From Ceratothoa steindachneri (taxonomy: Eukaryota; Arthropoda; Malacostraca; Isopoda; Cymothoidae): a stretch of DNA of 64,000 nucleotides. Position 1 is the stretch's first letter. Each line of letters begins with the position of its first letter. The notes below the pieces were generated by a model. It had not been told where the DNA came from and ran no database searches. It worked only from the letters and a program-made list of their open reading frames with translations. Positions 33,485 through 44,989 of this stretch are shown here, one piece after another. Both the position numbers and the translations under genes were made by a program. The stretch lies in contig OZ018322.1 of assembly GCA_963969495.1 (NCBI GenBank), positions 160,108,848-160,172,847 of the forward strand. Reading direction: 5' to 3'.

Positions 33485-34509
33485 ACCTAACCTAATATTA
33501 CCTGTAGCTTATCCTATTCCAATTTTGGAAATGTTGAATTTTCTTTTGCAATTTTTTTGAGGATTTGCTAGAAATATAGGAGTTCTGAACTTTTAGGGTG
33601 AAATTGAACGTATCAGAAAACAAAGGAATTGTATATTTATTTCAGTCTCAAACTTGCCAATGAGAGAAGTAACGACGATATTTTACGAAATTTTTCTTTG
33701 GCTTAGGCTGTTTCCTGTTCCGGTGTATAGGCGTATAGTTGAGGACATATCAAATTCTCACGAATTCTTTCAAAAATAGCTTATATAGCTTATATTTGGT
33801 TGAATGTACTACAGATGAATATATTTTTTTAAGGCGAAACCCCCAATTTTAGTGGCAGAAAGAAATTCGAATGTAGTGTACGTTCATAATTTTATATTAA
33901 ACTTAATTCAGCCATATTTTGTCCAATAATTATGAGTATTTACATATCTTTGGACCTTAAAGGGCGTTTTCATAGCTATACATAAATTCATAGCGATTGA
34001 TTCATAGCATTTCGGAGTTATCATTTTTTTCTAAGACACACTTTAGGATCCTTGAGAGAGGCTTAAAACTACCACAAATAGATCATATTTTAAATCGGTA
34101 TTATGGCTAAATTTGACCCTAAAACGAAACGCAAGTTTAGGTTGAAAAAAGCATCAGAATTAAGGTCTTCTCTTGTTAATTTTTTTTCTTTCTAAAGAAG
34201 CGCTTTTAAACATTTCTCGCTGAGATCAGATGCAAATATATAGTAAATTACTGGATACAAACTATATAAAAAAATAAATTAATATATGAAATTTCATGAT
34301 GTACCTTTTTCTGAATTATAAATCTATCATTGTAAAATAGTCTGTCTGTTTGAATGCGTTCGGTCAATTAAGATTAAATTTTTTATTTGGGTGGTATTTC
34401 CTTAAATAACCTAAGGAATATTATTGAAAAAAAATGAAAACAGTTTAATGTGAGTGGTGCCTACACATTTATTTTCCAGACACTTTCACATTTAGTAACC
34501 ACACTCTAC
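33485..34509. other. gene-free AT-rich spacer
   Basis: No motif-bearing frame or repeat was seen. Confidence 0.45.
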
Positions 34510-34674
34510 GGGCGGGAGTACACGAGTGACTTTGTGTTTGCCATGCTGTGGCGCCACAGCCTGGCTTGTTCAAGCCACTGTGTTTTGACTGAGCCACTCC
34601 ACAGAGGGGCCCGTGTGTATGGGCACAACGCCACTGCGCTAACGCGCCGTGCCCTTCGGGGCCGCAGTTTCAGC

Positions 34675-35809
34675 ATGGACTCTGAGGACAAGGTAGTTGC
34701 ATTGCTTCTAAGGCGCCGCCATCGTCGTCGTGAAAGACAGAGAGCGCTATGGATGCCCCCAATAACTTCATCGAGGCTGACTCATGGACAATTTTACCCC
34801 ATAATGGGTGATTTGAGAGCAGACACTGCGAAATTCTTCAACTACTTCAGAATGTCTCAAGAAAGTTTTAATGAGCTCCTTCCCTTACTTGGTCCCTACA
34901 TCCAGAATGCCAATACAAACATGAGGCGGAGCATTCCAGCTGAGGAGAGACTTGCCATAACATTAAGGTATGTAAATAATATAATTATCATTCGCAGACC
35001 TTTATTATAGATTCTGAACCATCAGAGTATATTTCACTTTTAATGGAACACATGATCCACTAGGATTTCCTTTTAAATATGTAACTTAATTATCATACTT
35101 TTTTCAAAGAAAAAATAGTTAATATGCTACTGAAATAAGGGAATATTTTACTTAAATGCTTTATTGGGTTTAATATTCATCATAAATGCTTAAACAGTCA
35201 GACCATGGAGACCTATGTGATACAAATTACAGGTTTAATTATGGGGATATTGGTTCCTATGGTAAAGCATATGACTCCTCAATCTACAAAAACAGTAACC
35301 TCTACAAAGAAATGCAGCAAAATACATTGAGCATACCAAGTGAAAAACCAGTGTCAGCCAATGGAGCCCCACTTCCCTTCGTTTTGGTTGGTGACGAGGC
35401 CTTCGATCTCTCTACTCACATGCTACGACCATATGGGGGCAAAAATCTCTCACACAAGAAGAAAATCTTTAACTATCTATCGCTAATCAAGAGCAAAGCG
35501 ATACATAGAAAGTGCTTTTGGCATTCTGACAAATAAATGGCGCATATTCCACAGACCACTAGATGTAAAGGTTGAGAATGCTGAACATCTTATCAGGACA
35601 TGTTGCACTTTGCACAACTTTGTAAGAGAAAGGGATGGTGTAGAGTTTGAAAACACACTAAATGTTGTAGGTCTATATGATGGTAACTGTGCAATACAAG
35701 CAGGAGGACCTCTATCAGCTCTAACAATAAGAGATAAGTTTACAGAATATTTTCCCAGTGAAGAAGGATCAGTGTGTTGGGAAGAAAGACTGATTGGACT
35801 CAAAGTGTA
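34675..35809 (+). pseudogene. PIF/Harbinger (HARBI1-like) transposase, middle part missing
   Basis: The likely start is ATG at 34675 (MDSEDKVVALLLRRRHRRRE). It runs through TAKFFNYFRMSQESFNELL to PAEERLAITLR, where gtatgtaaat (34969) looks like a splice donor. It resumes about 35200 with DTNYRFNYGDIGSYGKAYDS, then LPFVLVGDEAF (second catalytic Asp, about 35375-35405) and LRPYGGKNLSHKKKIFNY. After a frameshift and a stop near 35490-35500 it reads KRYIESAFGILTNKWRIFHR (catalytic Glu) and RTCCTLHNFVRERDG, ending LIGLKV at 35809. About 110 residues that should carry the first catalytic Asp are missing between the two parts; what is there looks like intron. Not functional. Confidence 0.85.
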
Positions 35810-35989
35810 GGTGTAGTGACAAGTTAAATGTAAACAGTTAGCCTAATAGGCCTTAGTTTTAATTTCTTATCCAATGTGTTTGTTTCTTTGTGTAAAATAT
35901 GTATTCGAGATGCATTATTATTCATAGTGTTCAATGCATAAATGTAGCGGAGTCGCATATGGACTTTATTGTAAATATACAAAAACATA

Positions 35990-36155
35990 CCTCATTTGTT
36001 TTTTCCTGCAGAATCCATCTCTCTGAAGGCGGACAAGAAGATGTCACACATCTCCTCCCATGCCTTGGCTTTTGCAATTTTATTGCTGTAGTCATTGCAG
36101 CGTACGTCCCATATTGTTGGTCGGTCTTTAATTTCAATAATAAATCTATTTAGAT
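35990..36155 (-). pseudogene. MADF/Myb-SANT-like accessory protein of the Harbinger element, fragment
   Basis: The minus strand encodes LDLNRFIIEIKDRPTIWD, then YSNKIAKAKAWEEMCD and FLSAFREMD. The pattern FI-x2-I-x2-RP-x-IWD-x5-Y-x8-AW-x2-M is the start of a MADF domain, the DNA-binding partner protein often encoded opposite the transposase in PIF/Harbinger transposons. No ATG is seen before it (a stop lies upstream), and the frame ends at GKNK with a possible splice donor (gag/gtatgt) shortly after. Confidence 0.65.
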
Positions 36156-36464
36156 CGAGTGTAGCCTTGGTATAGTAAAATGTGTCACTTGTAAGCTACT
36201 CAATGTTTGATATGTGACTGCCAGGCAGCACGTGGCCATCGCTCAGCCACAGTTATTCGTGTGTGCGGGACCTCGACACAAAGCCGCGCCACTCTGTGGC
36301 GGGAAGCAGCGACAGCTCGCCACAGTCGCTTGCCACAGACGCTCGTCTGCTCGGCGTGGCTTCAAAACAATGGAAACCTATGGAAATCCACATTCCCGCC
36401 ACACACCGACGTGGCGCCACAGCGTCGCTCGTGTTCTCCCGCCCTAATAAAAGATGGGTATCAT

Positions 36465-36745
36465 AAGGATAAGAAAAGGGTAAACTTAGTGTCACAAATA
36501 GCTTACCCTTTTAAGGGTAAATGAGATCGCGATTTACCCTTTTCCAATATTGGTAAATTAGACAAAATTTTGGCCTTTTTTTCAGAAGGTGAAGTTACAG
36601 CCCATATTTACCCCTTTCATTTACAAGGGTAAATGAAAGGGGTAAATATGGGCTGTCCTTTTCAATATACATAGGTAAATTAGACTATATTTTGGCCTTT
36701 TTTCAGAAGGTGAAGTTACAACCCATATTTAACCCTTCCATTTAC
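36465..36745. repeat. TTTACCC-motif repeat block with a perfect 27-bp hairpin
   Basis: A ~60-base unit (ggtaaattagac, then ttggcc, then cagaaggtgaagttac) occurs at 36551-36611 and again at 36672-36733. Between them, 36597-36623 and 36630-36656 form a perfect inverted repeat (acagcccatatttacc at its outer end) with loop caaggg. Many aagggtaaa/tttaccctt motifs surround it and recur at 40150-40290. Confidence 0.8.
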
Positions 36746-36749
36746 CTTT

Positions 36750-37620
36750 ATTGATTTATTTGGTTTTCCCAGCATAAAGGTAAATTAAAAAATATATACA
36801 AATATTCGGAATGACTAAATAAAAAAATAGATTTAATTATTTGTATCAGGAATTATAATTGCTTTCCAATGTTATGAAAAAGAAATCAAACAATAAAAAT
36901 CTTTAAGAAAAACCTTCTCAAACTGAGAATATAAGTAAATTCTTGAATATCATCTAGAAAATATTAATTATCACATAGAATTTTCAATTAAATGAAAAAA
37001 AGAGACTAAAAAAATAGGTAAAGGTAAAGCATTAGTTCATATGATACAAAAATATATTGCAAATAAATACATTGCTGTATTTCAGAAAATGCCTAATCTA
37101 ACCTAACCTAGCTTAGCTTAACCTAACATAACCTAGGCAAACCCAAACTTTTTGCCCATTTATTCTATGAGGCTTTAAATTTTTTAGCCTAGGTTGTAAA
37201 GATATTTTTCAACAAATACCAATGTTTACTTAAGTTCCTTTGAGTATTTAATTCCAAATAGCCAAAATGAATGGAGAGTTTCAAAACTAGTGAATTTTAA
37301 CGTTTTTCTTATGAGAAATTGCTCCCCATGAATATATATTAGAAACCCTCCCTCATCTCTAATAAACACTGGAGAAGGTGCCTTGATATTATGGGGAAGT
37401 AGAATATGGTCAATAAATAAAGAGATAAATAAATATATAATAATATATATATATATGTATTTAAAGGCCTAAGGAAATGAAAATTGGTAACATAACCCGG
37501 AAAAACACTTAGGAGAATATCACATGAACCAATAAATGCTTAAGAAGGAAAATGAAAGATGTAGAGAACTAAAAGATAGGACACACTATTTTAACCGTTA
37601 TATGAAATTAAATAAAGAAG
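36750..37620. other. gene-free AT-rich DNA with a CCTAA-like run
   Basis: 37093-37135 contains degenerate taacctaacctagcttagc-type repeats resembling the arthropod telomere repeat. Otherwise I see nothing. Confidence 0.5.
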
Positions 37621-37624
37621 TTGG

Positions 37625-37705
37625 ATTTAAACCTGTGTCATTAAGCGCTTATCGCTTATATGTCCAAGACGCTGATCACCAGAGCTACCATCCTCAACCC
37701 CCCAA
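37625..37705 (-). repeat. tRNA-derived sequence (pseudo-tRNA or SINE head)
   Basis: On the minus strand tggtagctctggtgatcagc resembles a Pol III A box region. About 40 bases on, ggtttaaatcc fits a B box (GGTTCGAATCC) with C-to-T changes. Stems are not all paired, so it is not a working tRNA. No poly(A) tail or second copy is seen. Confidence 0.4.
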
Positions 37706-37805
37706 ATTTTGATTCAAGAAGCTTTTTGAGTAACGAAGTGTAGGTATTTATCCAGTGAGAGCCAAGGAAAGTGTTTTAGTAGGAGGGGGCACAGGTTTAT
37801 TTTTG

Positions 37806-37888
<83 letters not shown>
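37806..37888. repeat. (TA)n microsatellite
   Basis: About 40 uninterrupted TA units. Confidence 0.95.
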
Positions 37889-37889
<1 letters not shown>

Positions 37890-37890
<1 letters not shown>

Positions 37891-38867
37891 CAGTGTAAGA
37901 AACCGAACATTAGCCTAGAAAAGAACTATAGGAAAAGTTATCAAGTTGTTTAATGTATTTATAAAATAATTAAATATTGCTTGAGAAATAAAGACCTTGA
38001 AGTAAATTTGCAATACATAAAGCAAATTGTGGGAACCAGAAGAAAAATACCATGAAAAGTGAAAAATCCTGCCATCTTTCTTTTTTTAGTTGGAAACTGA
38101 ATAATAATAACAAAAAAGAAAAACAGTAGATGTGAAACATACCTAAATGCTGTCAACTAAAATCATTTGTTCACCCTCTATAAAGAGTGACGTGACTAGT
38201 TGTACAGCAAAATCCAATCCAATCTCTGAAATACAAATTAAGCACAAACAGATGAAATTGCAAGACCACAATAGTTGTAGAACTGCACCTAACAAAAAGT
38301 AAAGCATTGTTGAAAAATGTTTATGTTGACACACACACTAACACAAAAGAAAACACACACCTTAATATTAAGTAACGGCTACTTGGTATCATACCTTTGG
38401 TTAAAGCTGCTGGTGTTCAGATATGAAGAAAGCCAGTCTTGCTCTGCTAGGATGTAACAGCAGTCTCGGTGTCCGGACGTTTGCTGAAAAATGTATAGTA
38501 CGGGAGCCTGGTTCAGCTTTGAGGGAAAACAAATAAAACACACACGTGGAACACAATGAAGCGTGGATAGCGAATGGCGCGGAAACTTTAAATGATCTTG
38601 ATCTTGATTGTAATGTGGCGGCAAGATGCTCACAACGGTGCTGTATGTCGTTTTTTTTCTCGAAGTAGTTATCTTTTGACAATTATGCCAAAAGTGTTGA
38701 TAGTACTTAAATATATTTTGATTATTTCCATCGCGTTCTTTTCTTAAAGGTGTAATCATATGTGTATGATTAACGGATGCACTTTTCACCAGAAAGAGAC
38801 ACCTAGCAATACTCTTGGAGGAGTTACCTGCTAATATTCGAATGCAGTTTGTCGTGGAATGGCCAGA

Positions 38868-38903
<36 letters not shown>

Positions 38904-40145
38904 GTATTCTATTTTGGAGTTTTAGGCCCGAAGTTGGCTTATGGTTCGACCTGGCCTGTTCTTGACGGCAAATAGTTATGAATTCTGTAAGGATGGTTTC
39001 CTTTTAAATTTGTGGGGTCCTTTTAAACAAATAATTCAGATTGCAAGTTGGCCAAAGATTAACTGATAGGTGGTACACGTTTAAGGTTGCAAAAGAAAGA
39101 CAATAACGAAAATATACCTTTACTAACAACCAAAGAAATATAACTTGAATATACACAGATATAGGGTTTAAAAGAAATGATCACACAGGCGAAATTAAAT
39201 GTCAGCACGAGACACAGGAGGAATAATTATAGGATTAGTGGTCGGGTTTAGGTTGGTGGTTAAAAGGGAATTTTAAAACAGAGCTTGCATACAAAGGATG
39301 AGAATATTTGGGTAGGTCAGATTATAAAATAATCTGTAGGTGTCAACGATTGCAACTGCTTACTGGTTCGTTGAAAGGGTTGGCCAGTCGGGACTGACTG
39401 CAATGGGAAAGTTGGGTTACCTCACGGGGTGGATGAGGCAGCACACGTAGTTTGGCCTTCGGAGATGGAAATACTCTTCAGATACTCGCCGATTGACTAT
39501 GGCATGGTTCACGGATGTCGATTTAGCCTTGGTCATCGAATCGAAGTCGTTGTTGTCCCCGATCGCGACGGGCTAGCGTTTCCTTAGGTCGTACGCAGTA
39601 TTAGGTGGGAAGTCTTGAAGCGATACACGCTAAACCGAGTCCGGAGATTATATAGACGGTCTGCGTAGGGGCGTTAATGACTTTGTGGGAGTTTCCATAA
39701 CTCGTGCGATCTTGGGGAAAAGGCAGCGACTTCTTCGGGGAAACCGAGATAAAGTTGGCGAAGAATGTTTGAAGAACTTCGATATATGCCGGAGTGCAGG
39801 AAGGCCTGTTGGATGTCATTGTGAGACTAAGATAATGTGTCCCTAAGCAAATACAACCGGGGTGCAATAAAATGGCGTGGACCGCCTCCTCCCCGTAGAT
39901 CAGCCGCGTTTTCAAAGCTCCATGTGGTGATTGATCTCAACACCACGAGGATACAGAAGGGCACGTGGTCGCTCTTCAACCTTATTCTTCTACACAGTTT
40001 TTAACAATTTTCCAAGCTTTCAATCAAAGATACATTACATTTCGATTATGTATATATTCTTATTGTATTTTTGTGATTTTTCAAAGGAAAATTTACATTG
40101 TAGCTCACCAATTAAAAAATCCAGAACCTTGATTTAAGGGAGAAC
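37890..40145. other. gene-free spacer; possible unidentified LTR near 39000-39910
   Basis: 38869-38903 is a (TC)n(TA)n microsatellite. From about 39200 to 39910 the base composition becomes GC-richer. The minus strand shows a TATA-like ctatataatc at 39647-39656, so an LTR of an unknown element is possible but has no second copy. Frames here show no motifs. Confidence 0.35.
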
Positions 40146-40728
40146 TGGAAAAGGCTATTTATAGAAATACTTACCTTTTCCTAAAGGGTAAATCGTGGAA
40201 CAAGGGTAAACCATCAACATAAATACACCTTTTTCATAGCTTACCCTATGCTTTTCTAATTTACCCTTATCTTACCCTGCATTTTTAAGAGTGTAGCGAG
40301 TCAGAGGAAGACTATTGACTTTTAGCTGTTGTACGAAAGCTGAAATAGAGTAAAGGAAATTCCAATTATATTCGCAAAATCAAGAAATGGTTAATTGGCA
40401 AATTTTAGAGTGAAATCTTCTATCCTTTGTCAATAAAAAGAATTTGAAATTATTTGGGCCGAAATCTAATGGCGGACCGAATGTATTTAAATTTGAGAAA
40501 ACGCAGTGACGCTCTGTTTCAATTCGATTTTCTATTTCACAGTTGAAATTCAGATTTAATCTTACAAAAGGACCCTGGAGAACACCATTCTTAATTAAAG
40601 AGCCTAAGAAATTTAATTCCTAGATGAATACTACCCAAAATATCATAGTTAATGATTTTTAATAAACATATTGGTATATTTAAAAAATTATTGCTAAAAA
40701 CTTTTATTAAAATAATTAAAATAATCAA

Positions 40729-41072
40729 ACACAATTAAATTAACAAAAAATCGAAACATTAAACCAAAGGGTTAAAAAAACGAAATATGATAGTAGAAGT
40801 TTTCAAATCCATTCAAATCGAATAGATTCTGCCACATAGGTTAGGTTAAGTTAGCTTAAGTTTGCTCAGTTTAGGTTAGATTCGGTTAGGTTAGGTTAAA
40901 AATAAAAAAAATATACAAAGACGATTAAATTAACAAAAAATTGAAATATTAATCTAAAGGGTAAAAAAAAAGAAATATAAAAGTAGAATTTTTCAAATCC
41001 ATCCAAACAGAATGGAATTCTGCTACATTAATTAGATTAGGTTAGGTTAAGTTAGGTTATTTGAACCTAACC
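40729..41072. repeat. tandem duplication of ~187 bp ending in TTAGG-like repeats
   Basis: Unit 1 (about 40729-40914) and unit 2 (about 40915-41072) share attaaattaacaaaaaat, tttttcaaatccatcca-like text and then ggttaggttaagttag. The ggtta repeats at 40839-40897 and 41033-41072 resemble degenerate (TTAGG)n. Confidence 0.7.
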
Positions 41073-41339
41073 AAAACTAACTCATATTATATCAATTATT
41101 ATTACTTATTTAAAAAATTCAATCCTAAGTAATGACGACCGAAAAGCATCATGCATAGCTACTGACCCCCCAAAAGCCCATTCCTCGATAATAAACCTTA
41201 AGCTTGATCCGAAACTTATTTTCTTTAAACTCATAACATAAATGGTGTTCTAGAAACGGCACCGAATTTGAAAAGTGAATAATTAAAATGAATTATTATA
41301 AACATGGTTATAACTTACATATTCTTAATGGGTTAAGTC

Positions 41340-41640
41340 TGCCGTTTAGGAATGGCACACAATGTCGGCCTTATGTCAGCCTGCAGGGAATCTGCGCTAC
41401 TCGAAATTTCCGATAACTCTTTCATAAATATGTGGCTCGGTGTCTCTTATGACACGTCTTATTTCAGCCTTGAGTTCAGTAATTGTGCTTGGTTTGTTGG
41501 CGTATACCTGTAATTTCAAATACTCCCATAGGAAGAAATCATAAGAGGTAAGATTGCAGGACCTTGCTGGCCCTTCCTGGTTACCATGTAAGGATATCAC
41601 TCGTTGCGGAATTTTTACCTGGAGTTATGCAAGCATTTAA
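41340..41640 (-). pseudogene. mariner/Tc1-like transposase, C-terminal part
   Basis: The minus strand reads IPQRVISLHGNQEGPARSC, then NLTSYDFFLWEYLKLQVYAN (third catalytic Asp in the SYDFFLW block, about 41527-41560). KPSTITELKAEIRRVIRD and YERVIGNFE follow. This is the end of the large arthropod mariner-type transposase group with P-x2-CDLTP-x-DFFLWGY. The rest of the gene lies on the other side of a CR1 insertion (44990-45535). Confidence 0.7.
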
Positions 41641-41739
41641 AACTGTTCCACAAGGAAAATAAGTACCCTAGAAGACCTTACGGTCCATTCAATGAGGATA
41701 ACTTTGGACTAGCTGTCGAGCCGGCACATCCCCGTTCAA

Positions 41740-44520
41740 TTGCCTTACATCCACCATAAACGTCCACTTTTCAAAACTTTGTCTAGTCTTGACTCGAACT
41801 GGTCAACAGAATTGCTGTTGGCAACCTCCACCGAAAGTGCATTCCAGCTACTACAGATAGTGTACGTGAAATATTTTTCCACAAAGATCGCGGTTGTAAC
41901 GCTTCAGCTCAAGTTTAAAGCCGTGATTTCTTGTTCTGCTCTCATTAAGGCTGAAAATATCCCTGTAGTCAACATTGTCGAACCCTCGAAATATTTTGAA
42001 AACTTTGATGAGCTGACCACGCAGTCTACGGGTTTCCAACGAGAATAGATCTAATTCCCTTAATCGATCTTCATAACTTTTATGTCTGATAGAGGTAATC
42101 AGTTTGGTTGCCCTGGCTTGCACGCGTTACAATCTCGTGATGTCCTTTCGACATGAAGGACTCCAAAATTGTACGGCATACTCCAGGTGCGGTCGGACAA
42201 GTGAATTGTTCAGACAGAGTACTATTTCCTATTTCCGATATCCAAACTGTCGCTTTATATAACCTAGCATCCTTTGGGCTTCCTTCTCCACCTCAATACA
42301 CTGTTTTAAGAACTTAAGGTAACTAGTGATTGTTACACCCAAGTCCTTCTTAGTGTCGGTAGATTCAATAGCAGTGCCCTTAAGGATATACTGAGATTGG
42401 GGGTTTCGGTGGCCGATATGCATCACTTTGCATTTTTGCACGTTAAATAGCATTTGCCACGTGTTCGACCACTTCCCAATCTTCCGAAGTTCATCTTGAA
42501 GTCGGGTAGTATTTCTTTCCTTTGATACGCTCATACCAAGCTTGGTATTATCGGCAAATTTAGAAATCTTCGCAACCATCTCACAGTCCATGTCGTTGAC
42601 GTAGAAGATGGATAGTAGTGGTGACAGAACAGAACCTTGAGGAACACCGCTAGTAAAGGGCCCTGACTCAGAAGCCTGTTCATTCAACACCACCCATTGC
42701 CGCTGTCACTTAGCCAGTTCTATATCCAACTTGCTACATTTCCGTCTTTGCCCAGCGCACGAATTTTCTGAAGGAGGCGGTAGTGTGGTACTTTGTCAAA
42801 GGCTTTTTGAAAGTTTAGGTAGACAACATCCACCGCTTTATCTCGATTATGCTCACTGAAAATCGAAGTGGAAGAATTCTACAAGGTTAGTTAGGCATGA
42901 CCGGTGCCTCGAAGCCATGCTGGAAACTCTTCAATCGCAGGTTTGACTTCAAATATGAAGTTATATTTTCCACCATGATGCTTTCCATGAGTTTACCGAC
43001 AATCGAGGTTAAACTGATAGGTCAGTAGTTGGACCGCTTGCTTTGTTCTCTTTTCTTGAAGATCGAATTCACCTCCGCCTCAGGCCAGTCTTTAGAAACG
43101 CGTCCAGTCTGAAATCGAAGTGTTGAAAATTGTGGTCAGATGTAGTGTCACCTCATCACTCACTTCCTTCAACACTTTATGGGGAAACCCGCCCGGACCA
43201 GGGGACTTATTTGTCTTTAGATCGGAGATTTTTTCCTCGATTTCGGCTATGGTGAAGTGCATTTTCTCAAGCTTCTCACCCAAGTGAGAATCAATAAGCT
43301 GTGGGATGGAACCAAGCTCTTCAGTGAACACTAAAGAAAAGTAGTCGTTTAGCAGGTTTGAATTTTCTGCATCAGAGTGCTTTAATGCACCATCCTCATT
43401 TACCAAAGGGCCTTTCGTGCGGCGGATTGGTTTACGGCTGTTTACATAACCAAAGAACTCCTTGGGATTCTGTTTACACAGTCTCGTCACTCAGAGCTAC
43501 TCGGCACGTTTTGCCGCCTTTATAGTGGAGTTTACTCTTCTTGCTAGCCTACCGTACTCGTCAAAGTCACCCTAAATCTTTGACTGGCGGTACACATATC
43601 TCTTCTCCCTCAGTATTTGACCAATTTCTCGATAGAACCACCTTGGTTGGAAGGAAGTCCTACGTAAGCTTTTTATAGGGAGAAATTGTAATTGAAGACT
43701 CATGAACTTACTTATGAAACTGTTCCACAAGTCTTCAACATTATCGCACCCTTCCCATCTCACATTAGCCAGTCCTGCACGGAGACCTACGAAATCTGCC
43801 GTTCTCAAATCAGGTTGCCTCGATTTTCTCGTCACGTACTATATCTTGAGGACTTTAACTATAAATCTAACTAGTCGGTGGTCACTATCACCGATCTTTT
43901 TGCCTACAGAGAGCTCCTCAACGATGTCTTCCTCTGATGTGTAAACCAAGTCAAGAATATTGTTTCCTCTGTTTGGCTTTCTCACCCATTGAGCCACGAA
44001 CTCGTTGTCCGCGAATTCCAGGAGTAGCGCGTTCTTACCACAGAGTTTTCTGGTTTACCAGTCAAATTGTAAGTTGAAATCTCCCATGACGATACACACT
44101 CTGTCTTCGACAAGTTTTCCTAGCAGTTGGTACAGATCCCTATTCTTACAACGAGTTGGGCAGGAGGTCTAAAAAACACATGGGTCCTGTATTCGGAAGG
44201 ACCTATTTCTAGCTCTACAACTAGAAGCTCGTGGTAAGATACGATGTTGCATTTTGTCGAGTTAAATGTATCCTTGACATAAAACATCACACCGCTACCC
44301 TCTCTGTCTGGCCTGTCTTTTTGGAAGAGTTCTTAACCGGTAATCGTGAATTGACCTTCAAAAGCTTGCTTTGAGATTTTTACCCAGGAGTCTCTTATGG
44401 CTACCATTTCAGGTTCTTCCGTCGCTAGGAGGCCAGGAAGTTCAAGAAATTTGTTCCTGATCGACCTCGCATTAAACAGGAGGACTTTCAGGGAGTCCTT
44501 GAATGTAGGACTCCCTACGC
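41740..44520 (-). pseudogene. CR1-like ORF2: endonuclease and reverse transcriptase
   Basis: An APE-type endonuclease start is visible: VLLFNARSIRNKFLELPGLL (about 44490-44430), then MVAI and DSWV. A linker follows with RWFYREIGQILREKRYVYRQ (about 43640-43575). RT: NPKEFFGYVNSRK (43465-43425), DLKTNKSPGPGGFPHKVLKE (about 43210-43150), TSGVPQGSVLSPLLSIFYVN (about 42655-42595). Motif C is FADN (42547-42558) instead of FADD. After it come QDELRKIGKWSNTWQM and VMHIGHRNP. The C-terminal domain has RATKLITSIRHKSYEDRLRE and LFSLETRRLRGQLIKVFKI (42115-42030), characteristic of CR1. Catalytic Asp to Asn and several frame breaks make it inactive. Confidence 0.85.
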
Positions 44521-44562
44521 TCTTCAGCTTCCCGGCTTATTCGTTAGCGAGGAGGCATCCCT

Positions 44563-44835
44563 CTATGCGACCTCTGAGAAGGTCGTTCCAAGAGTGACAC
44601 GGGCGTACTGGAGTACGCCCATCCTCACTCTGGGCAGGATACTGCTTTGGGTCCTCTCTAAGACATCCTGGATCATATTCGACAGAAAGGCCTTTCCTTT
44701 AAAGGAAAGATGTATCCCATCCCTTTGGTAGAGATCATTCCTATCATAAAAGGTGAGGTACAGGTCCACATAAAAGACCTCACTGGCGCGAAGTGTGTCA
44801 AGTCGGTCTACCCTCCTGGAACCAGATGTTGTCAA
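44563..44835 (-). pseudogene. CR1-like ORF1, C-terminal half of SGNH/esterase domain
   Basis: The open stretch contains DRNDLYQRDGIHLSFKGKAF (DGIHL at 44707-44721), the Asp-His block of the SGNH hydrolase-like domain found in CR1 ORF1, then LSNMIQDVLERTQ. It precedes ORF2 as expected. The GDS serine block is not in this copy (5' truncated) but is in the fragment at 18526-18777. Confidence 0.65.
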
Positions 44836-44989
44836 TATCCGTATCTTCCAATTTCGGCTATAACTGAGTGGATATCATATCTTTGTAACGTTTTTTATTA
44901 ATGGTAACTTCATTCACCTCATCATCTTCAAAGAAGAACCTGTCTAAGCACTCCACCTGTTCAAGAAACTCACCACACCGTCGCTTTTA

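Larger units (their letters stand above)
34510..36444 (+). mobile_element. PIF/Harbinger DNA transposon
   Basis: Terminal inverted repeats gggcgggagtacacgagtgac (34510-34530, 21 bases) and its near-complement at 36424-36444 (two mismatches) bound a segment with a Harbinger transposase on plus and a MADF-type domain on minus. The flanks are TAC and TAA, an imperfect version of the 3-bp T-x-A duplication usual for the superfamily. GC-rich ends (for example gtggcgccac near both termini) contrast with the AT-rich interior. The two-gene layout is the normal one for PIF/Harbinger. Confidence 0.85.
41645..44985 (-). mobile_element. CR1-like LINE inserted in the mariner-like gene
   Basis: Minus-strand order: ORF1 esterase C-terminus (44835-44563), ORF2 endonuclease (about 44510-43860), linker (43835-43572), RT (43490-42229) and C-terminal domain (42123-41740). 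Frameshifts and stops separate the pieces. The 5' end is truncated within ORF1, typical of LINEs. The flanking sequence on both sides belongs to one transposase gene, which fixes both boundaries to within some tens of bases. Confidence 0.85.

Noticed and set aside
34450..34674. N-terminal extension of the Harbinger transposase frame
   Set aside because: It begins outside the transposon and runs through the TIR; the ATG at 34675 fits the family better.
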